Shown here: positions 59,011 to 64,000 of the stretch, piece after piece
Position numbering within the stretch: position 1 is the first letter of the stretch
Layout: the number at the start of each line of letters is the position of its first letter
NCBI RefSeq assembly: GCF_019219065.1
Contig: NZ_JAHUWK010000005.1
Coordinates: forward strand, 186,001 to 250,000
Reading direction: 5' to 3'
From: Duganella sp. sic0402
GTDB lineage: Bacteria > Pseudomonadota > Gammaproteobacteria > Burkholderiales > Burkholderiaceae_D
DNA length: 64,000 nt
Notes under the pieces: generated by a model
The model's database searches: none
The model's input: the letters and a program-made list of their open reading frames with translations, nothing else
Told to the model about the DNA's origin: nothing
Made by a program: the position numbers and the translations under genes

Positions 59011-62000
59011 AGAAGTACCCTATCGCCCTGCTGCCTTTGCTCGCACTCGGCGCGCACGCCGCCACGACAAGCACCGCCAGCTATCCAACCTGGGACGGCA
59101 AACAGGAAACCGTCCGCTACGCGACGCCGGATGCCAGCGCGGCGCTGCGCAGCTATACGCAATCGACCACCATGCGCGTACGCGAAGGCGGCAAGCAGGA
59201 AATCCGCTATGCGGAATCTGCCCCCCTGCCGACTGTCCGCAGCGGCAACCTGGCCTTCGACGCGCTGTTCGCGCTGGCCGGCGCGGAAATGAAAATGGAC
59301 TCCGTCAGCGAGATCCGCGACAGCAGCTACAACGGCGGCAACGCCATCCCCTGCGACTGCTTTGAAACCGGCGAATTGTGGCACTACGTATGGACCCGCG
59401 ACCTGTCCTATGCCGCCGGCCTGGGCCTCGGCATGCTGGACCCGCAGCGCACGCGCAACTCGCTGGAATTCAAGCTGGCCGGCTACCGCGACGGCATCCA
59501 GGCTGGCACGCATGCTGTCAGCACGGACAACGGCTATCAGATCGTGCAGGACACCGGCAGCGGCGGCAGCTGGCCGGTCAGCACTGACCGCGTGACCTGG
59601 GCCTTCGGCGCCGATGAAGCACTGAAGGCGCTGCCGCCGGAGCAGCGCCGCGTCTTTGCCGAGAAAGCGCTGCGCGCCTTGCGCAACACGCTGGAGAATG
59701 ACCGCATCGCCATCTGGGACGCCGCCGATGGCTTGTACAACGGCGAAGCATCCTTCCTCGACTGGCGCGAACAAAGCTACGCTGCCTGGATGCCGGGCGA
59801 GCTATCCTTCATGGCGACCTCCAAGGCGCTGTCCACCAACGCGGCCCACTACAAGGCGCTGACGCTGGCTGCGCAACTCGCCGCCGAACAAGGCGACGCC
59901 ACTGCTGCGGCACGTTACAACGGCTGGGCCGCCAATCTGAAAGCCGCCATCAACAAACGCTTCTGGCAAGCCGACAGCGGCATGTACAGCAGCGTCACCG
60001 CCGGCCACTTCGACGGCGCAGCCATGTACAAATACGACTGGCTGGGACAATCGCTGGCCATCGTCACCGGCATTGCCGACCAGCGCCAGGCGCAGAGCAT
60101 ACTGGCGCACTATCCGCATGGCCCGCTGGGCGCGCCCGTAATCTGGCCGCAGCAAGCCAATACCGCCGTGTACCATAATCGCGCCATGTGGCCTTTCGTT
60201 ACCGCCTATGGTTTGAAGGCGGCCATCATCGGCGGCAATGTCGCCGTGGCCGATGCGGCTTATGCGACCTTGATGCGCGGCGCGGCCACCAACCTGTCCA
60301 ATATGGAGAATCTGGAATGGCTGTCCGGCCAGCCGATGCTGGATGACGGAAAACTGAGTGGCCCGGTGGTCAACTCGCGCCGCCAGCTATGGTCAGTGGG
60401 TGGCTATCTGGGCATGGTGGTTGGCGGCGTGTTTGGCGTGCAGACCACCAATGACGGCATTGCGCTGCACCCATTCATCACCGCCCGGCTGCGGCGCGAG
60501 GCATTCGCCGGCAGCGATGCGATCACGCTCAACAAACTGGCGCTGCGCGGCAAGCAGATCACCGTGCGCGTGCAACTGCCTGCGGCGGCAAATGGCAATG
60601 GCTACTACGCGATCGACAGCATCACGCTGAATGGCAAGCCGGCTACCGCCAAGCTGGCGTGGGATGCGATGGCGGACCAGAACAGCATCGAGATCCGCCT
60701 GGGCAAACTGCTGCCGGGCCAGCAGGCCAAGCGCAGCGTCAGCGCACAGCCGCTGGCGCCGGACGCCGCCGTCTACGCGCCGGCCGAGCCGCGCATCGCC
60801 AAACTGGCGCGCGGCAGCCATGGTTATCCGACGCTGAACATCGAAGGCGGCGGCAAGGGCGTCGTCTACAACGTCTACCGCAACGGCCAGCTGGCCGGCG
60901 CACGCATCTCGGCCGCCACCTGGGCTGACCGCAAGACCGTCGCCGCCGGCAATCTGTGCTACGCGGTGGAAGCCGTGTACACCAGCTCCGGCAACCGCAG
61001 CCATCACAGCATGCCGGCATGCCTGAACCAGGGCCAGGAAATCGACGTATCACGCCCGGCGTGGGGCGTGCCCAGCGATACCTTTGCACAGCAGCTCAGC
61101 ATCGAGCGTGAAGGCAGCTACGCGGTGCAGATCAAGTACCGCAACACTGCCCACCAGATCAACCTGGGCGTTAGCGGCGGCGTCAAATGGGCGGCGCTGA
61201 AAGACAGCAAGGGCAACACGGTCGCCAACGGCGTGGTGCAGCTGCCGCACTCCCCTGCGGAAGAAGGCGCCAAGTATTCCACGCCGCTACGCGCCAATCT
61301 TCAGCCGGGCAGCTACACGCTGCAGCTGGAGGACTTCTACAACATGAGCTACATGAAGAACAACGCCACCTACAGCGACACGGGCGGCGTCAAAGGCGCG
61401 TCCAACCAGTTCGACATACACGGCGTGCGTGTCATGCCCGTGCCGAAAAGCGAAGCGCCAAGCAAGGCTGTCGCCACCGGAACGCTGCGCATCGTTGACA
61501 ACGCGGGCACACGCAAGCTGCGCATTTACCTGCCACCCGGCTATGAGGATCAGCCGCAGCAGCGCTATCCAGTGCTGTACATGCACGACGGCCAGAACCT
61601 GTTCGATCCGAAAACCGCAGCCTTCGGCGCGGCCTGGAAGATGGGCGCCAACCTGGACAAGCTGATCGCCAGCGGCGCCATCCAACCGATCATCGTGGTT
61701 GGCATCGACAACGCCGGTGCGCAGCGCGTCGATGAATACACGCCCTGCTGCGACAAGCAATATGGCGGCGGCAAGCTCGACGCTTACGCCGCCTTCATCG
61801 TCGATACCGTCAAGCCATGGGCCGACGCCAACCTGCGCACACTGAAAGATCGCGAGCACACCGCCATCATGGGTTCCTCGCTGGGCGGGATTGCCTCGGT
61901 CTACATTGCGCAGAAATATCCGCAGGTGTTCTCCATGGCGGGCGGCGTGTCCAGCTCGTTCTGGTGGAATGAGCAGATGTTCATCCGCCAGTTGCCGGAA

Positions 62001-62192
62001 GCACCTCCGGTGAAGTTCTACATCGACGCCGGCACCGACAACGATGGCCTCGAAGACACACGCAAGATGCGCGACGCCATGAAGGCCAAAGGCTATCAGC
62101 TCTACTACCACGAGGCCGAAGGCGGCGCCCACAACGAAAAGTCATGGGCCGCCCGCGTGCAGCTGCCGCTGATCTGGTTCTTCAGGAAGTAA
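59007..62192 (+). CDS. Six-hairpin glycosidase - esterase fusion protein, exported
   Basis: A 1061-residue protein with signal peptide (1-18, ending GAHAA). The N-terminal half (about 70-500) looks like an (alpha/alpha)6 glycosidase of the debranching/glucoamylase-like superfamily: [64 protein letters not shown]. Beta-sandwich modules follow (about 520-815), the last resembling a carbohydrate-binding module. The C-terminal part (about 830-1061) is an esterase-D/Fes-type alpha/beta-hydrolase with S958 in GSSLGG, D1011 or D1013 and H1042 in [10 protein letters not shown]. It overlaps the neopullulanase gene by 4 bp. The combination suggests attack on acylated alpha-glucans, but the exact GH family and substrate are not clear to me. 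Confidence 0.75.
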   Translation: MKKYPIALLPLLALGAHAATTSTASYPTWDGKQETVRYATPDASAALRSYTQSTTMRVREGGKQEIRYAESAPLPTVRSGNLAFDALFALAGAEMKMDSVSEIRDSSYNGGNAIPCDCFETGELWHYVWTRDLSYAAGLGLGMLDPQRTRNSLEFKLAGYRDGIQAGTHAVSTDNGYQIVQDTGSGGSWPVSTDRVTWAFGADEALKALPPEQRRVFAEKALRALRNTLENDRIAIWDAADGLYNGEASFLDWREQSYAAWMPGELSFMATSKALSTNAAHYKALTLAAQLAAEQGDATAAARYNGWAANLKAAINKRFWQADSGMYSSVTAGHFDGAAMYKYDWLGQSLAIVTGIADQRQAQSILAHYPHGPLGAPVIWPQQANTAVYHNRAMWPFVTAYGLKAAIIGGNVAVADAAYATLMRGAATNLSNMENLEWLSGQPMLDDGKLSGPVVNSRRQLWSVGGYLGMVVGGVFGVQTTNDGIALHPFITARLRREAFAGSDAITLNKLALRGKQITVRVQLPAAANGNGYYAIDSITLNGKPATAKLAWDAMADQNSIEIRLGKLLPGQQAKRSVSAQPLAPDAAVYAPAEPRIAKLARGSHGYPTLNIEGGGKGVVYNVYRNGQLAGARISAATWADRKTVAAGNLCYAVEAVYTSSGNRSHHSMPACLNQGQEIDVSRPAWGVPSDTFAQQLSIEREGSYAVQIKYRNTAHQINLGVSGGVKWAALKDSKGNTVANGVVQLPHSPAEEGAKYSTPLRANLQPGSYTLQLEDFYNMSYMKNNATYSDTGGVKGASNQFDIHGVRVMPVPKSEAPSKAVATGTLRIVDNAGTRKLRIYLPPGYEDQPQQRYPVLYMHDGQNLFDPKTAAFGAAWKMGANLDKLIASGAIQPIIVVGIDNAGAQRVDEYTPCCDKQYGGGKLDAYAAFIVDTVKPWADANLRTLKDREHTAIMGSSLGGIASVYIAQKYPQVFSMAGGVSSSFWWNEQMFIRQLPEAPPVKFYIDAGTDNDGLEDTRKMRDAMKAKGYQLYYHEAEGGAHNEKSWAARVQLPLIWFFRK

Positions 62193-63798
62193 GCAGCAGC
62201 CGGCTGCGCGCAGGCCGCACGGCCGGCTGATCCTGCAATTTGAAGATGCTGACCGCCTCGCGTAAACCGGCCGCCTGCTGCTCCAGCGAATCGGCGGCGG
62301 CCGCCGCTTCTTCCACCAGCGCGGCATTCTGCTGGGTCACGCTATCCATCTGACTGATGGCGATGCTGATCTGCTCGATGCCGTCGCGCTGCTCGACACT
62401 GGCCACCGAGATTTCGCCGATAATCGCCGTCACCCGCTGCACGCTGGCCACCACTTCGTTCATCGTTTCGCCCGCCTGGCCAACCAGGCGGCTGCCCTCT
62501 TCCACCCGGCCCACCGAGGTGCCGATCAGCTCCTTGATCTCGCGCGCCGCTGCTGCCGAACGCTGCGCCAGGTTGCGCACTTCCGACGCCACCACCGCAA
62601 AGCCGCGCCCCTGCTCACCCGCACGCGCCGCTTCGACCGCTGCGTTCAAGGCGAGAATATTGGTCTGGAACGCGATGCCGTCGATGACGCCGATGATGTC
62701 GACAATCTTGCGCGAGCTGTCGTTGATCTCGCCCATGGTGTGCATCATCTGCGCCACCGCATCGCCGCCCTTGGCCGCAACCGTCGATGCGGCATCCGCC
62801 AGCTTGCAGGCTTCGGTGGCATTGGCGTTATTCTGCTGCACGGTAGTGGTCAGCTCCACCATGGCGGCGGCGGTCTGCTCCAGCGAACTGGCCTGCTCCT
62901 CGGTGCGCCCCGACAGGTCCAGATTACCAGCGGCGATTTCGGTCGCCGCATGATGAATGGTTTCCGTCCCCGAGCGCACCTTGCCGACGATGCTGCCCAG
63001 CTTATGCTGCATTGATTTCAGCGCCCCCAACAGTTCGCCGATTTCGTCCCTGGTGCTGACCCGCACCTCGCTGCTCAGATCACCGGCGGCCACCGTATGC
63101 GCCATCACCACTGCCTCATCCAGCGGGCGGGTGATGCTGCGTATCAGCGACATCACGGTCACGCAGCCCACTGCCACGGTAATCAGCAAGGTAATCCCCA
63201 TGGCGATCATGGTCTGGTGGTGTGCGGTACGGTTTTCCTCCTCCATCGCCGCCGTCAGCCGTGCCGACTCCTTGCCGATGAAGTCGACGATGTCGTCGAT
63301 CTTCTTGGTCGGCTCCCGGTCCATGCCTTTGACCAGCGCATCCACCACATGCGCGCTTTCCGGATTAGCGGGATCGTATTTTTTCAGCGCGTCCATGTAG
63401 CGCGTTACCAGCTCGTTCTGCGTGGCGATGGCTTCGCCGACCAATGGTGTTTTCAAGTCCAGCTTGCCCAGCAGGCCATCCAGTTTTTGCAGTTCGCCGC
63501 GCGTGGCTTCGCCGCCTTTGACAAAGGCCTTGCTGTAGCGGTCCAGTTGGGCGGGATCGTTACCGCGTATCAGAATATTCTTCCACTCCTGGACCTGGAT
63601 CTTGAACTCCACCTGCGCGCTGCGCGCCGTATCGATGGCCTGGCTAAGTGCGGCCGCGCGCGCCATCGCGTCGGCGCTGCGCAGATTGCTGCTGTCCAGC
63701 GCGCGCCAGCCGGCGGTGGCAACAATCGCCAATGCGACAAAAAAGAAAGCGCCCAGCAGTCCCAGGCGCACGCCTATTTTGAGATCGGCAAGTTTCAT
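62182..63798 (-). CDS. Methyl-accepting chemotaxis protein
   Basis: A 538-residue chemoreceptor. It has one membrane helix near 10-32, a four-helix-bundle-like periplasmic domain (about 33-188), a second helix near 190-214, HAMP (about 215-267) and a long cytoplasmic coiled coil. The hairpin tip has the conserved [40 protein letters not shown]. There is no C-terminal CheR-binding pentapeptide; the protein ends RSRLLLTS. The ligand is unknown. The 3' end overlaps the fusion gene by 11 bp. Confidence 0.93.
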   Translation of the reverse strand: MKLADLKIGVRLGLLGAFFFVALAIVATAGWRALDSSNLRSADAMARAAALSQAIDTARSAQVEFKIQVQEWKNILIRGNDPAQLDRYSKAFVKGGEATRGELQKLDGLLGKLDLKTPLVGEAIATQNELVTRYMDALKKYDPANPESAHVVDALVKGMDREPTKKIDDIVDFIGKESARLTAAMEEENRTAHHQTMIAMGITLLITVAVGCVTVMSLIRSITRPLDEAVVMAHTVAAGDLSSEVRVSTRDEIGELLGALKSMQHKLGSIVGKVRSGTETIHHAATEIAAGNLDLSGRTEEQASSLEQTAAAMVELTTTVQQNNANATEACKLADAASTVAAKGGDAVAQMMHTMGEINDSSRKIVDIIGVIDGIAFQTNILALNAAVEAARAGEQGRGFAVVASEVRNLAQRSAAAAREIKELIGTSVGRVEEGSRLVGQAGETMNEVVASVQRVTAIIGEISVASVEQRDGIEQISIAISQMDSVTQQNAALVEEAAAAADSLEQQAAGLREAVSIFKLQDQPAVRPARSRLLLTS

Positions 63799-63869
63799 CG
63801 TTTCTTCCCCGGCGATGGTGATAAGCCATCATGCACGCAAGGCGCGAAAATGCCAATCGGAAGCGGAAA

Positions 63870-64000
63870 TTACGACAACTGGCGGGCGTAAATGTTGGTA
63901 GGACGATTATCAGGCGGCAGCGTTTTGTGTTCAATAAACGTCAGTCCCAGCTTTGCCAGCAGATTGATCGACACCGTATTGGCCGGATTGGTAATCCCCA
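63870..64000 (-). CDS. GNAT-family acetyltransferase, C-terminal fragment (partial)
   Basis: Only the last 43 residues are in the window, reading GITNPANTVSINLLAKLGL, then TFIEHKTLP, to the stop at 63870-63872. The pattern of Asn-x-x-Ser-x-x-Leu-Leu-x-Lys-Leu-Gly matches the acetyl-CoA-binding end of RimJ/RimL-type N-acetyltransferases. The N-terminal part lies beyond the right edge. It ends 71 nt upstream of the chemoreceptor ATG on the same strand. Confidence 0.7.
   Translation of the reverse strand, partial: GITNPANTVSINLLAKLGLTFIEHKTLPPDNRPTNIYARQLS

Overview
The window is GC-rich and densely coded, with no rRNA, tRNA, insertion sequence or CRISPR array that I can see. Gene content points to a betaproteobacterium of the Oxalobacteraceae (Duganella/Massilia/Rugamonas type): a glucokinase-RpiR fusion regulator of the kind found in Burkholderia and its relatives, a groESL operon with a CIRCE element, several TonB-dependent receptors next to glycoside hydrolases, and many secreted polymer-degrading enzymes. 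This placement is inferred from gene families only.

Region 1 (1-13.8 kb) is a galactoside/galactonate locus. On the minus strand lie a GH2 beta-galactosidase (cut by the window edge, TTG start), a TonB-dependent receptor, a GbpR-like LysR regulator and a degenerate SMP-30-like protein. Diverging from these on the plus strand are dgoD (galactonate dehydratase), a secreted GH35 beta-galactosidase and an araFGH-type ABC importer. The rest of the De Ley-Doudoroff route (dgoK, dgoA and an intact SMP-30 lactonase) lies at 20.2-22.6 kb. A 39-nt element shared by the receptor and dgoK upstream regions ties the two parts together.

Region 2 (13.8-25.2 kb) holds a C-terminally short FAD monooxygenase, an AraC regulator, groES-groEL, a cupin protein, an Fsr-like MFS exporter, a small conserved protein, the dgoK-dgoA-lactonase operon, an unknown membrane-anchored protein, and a His-rich PadR regulator with its MFS partner and a clear operator.

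Region 3 (25.3-47.3 kb) is a starch/maltodextrin locus: glucokinase-RpiR fusion, GH13 alpha-glucosidase, POT transporter, pullulanase, GH92 mannosidase, a MalS-like amylase with phosphoglucomutase and a GPH/SUC-type sugar transporter in one operon, and a GH31 alpha-glucosidase. A Fur-box siderophore receptor and a GAF-EAL signalling protein sit inside it.

Region 4 (47.3-64 kb) holds a DUF2158-like protein, a NERD-UvrD helicase, a MITE/REP-like hairpin element, an M2 and an S9 peptidase. It then has a second starch module (TonB receptor, neopullulanase-like GH13, and an unusual six-hairpin glycosidase-esterase fusion), a chemoreceptor and the end of a GNAT acetyltransferase.

A palindrome of the form TGTAGT-N3-ACTACA recurs, with varying fidelity, upstream of several starch genes. 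It is a candidate operator, possibly for the glucokinase-RpiR (HexR-type) regulator. Together the genes describe a cell that degrades starch and galactosides outside or in the periplasm, imports oligosaccharides through TonB receptors and inner-membrane carriers, and feeds them into central metabolism.
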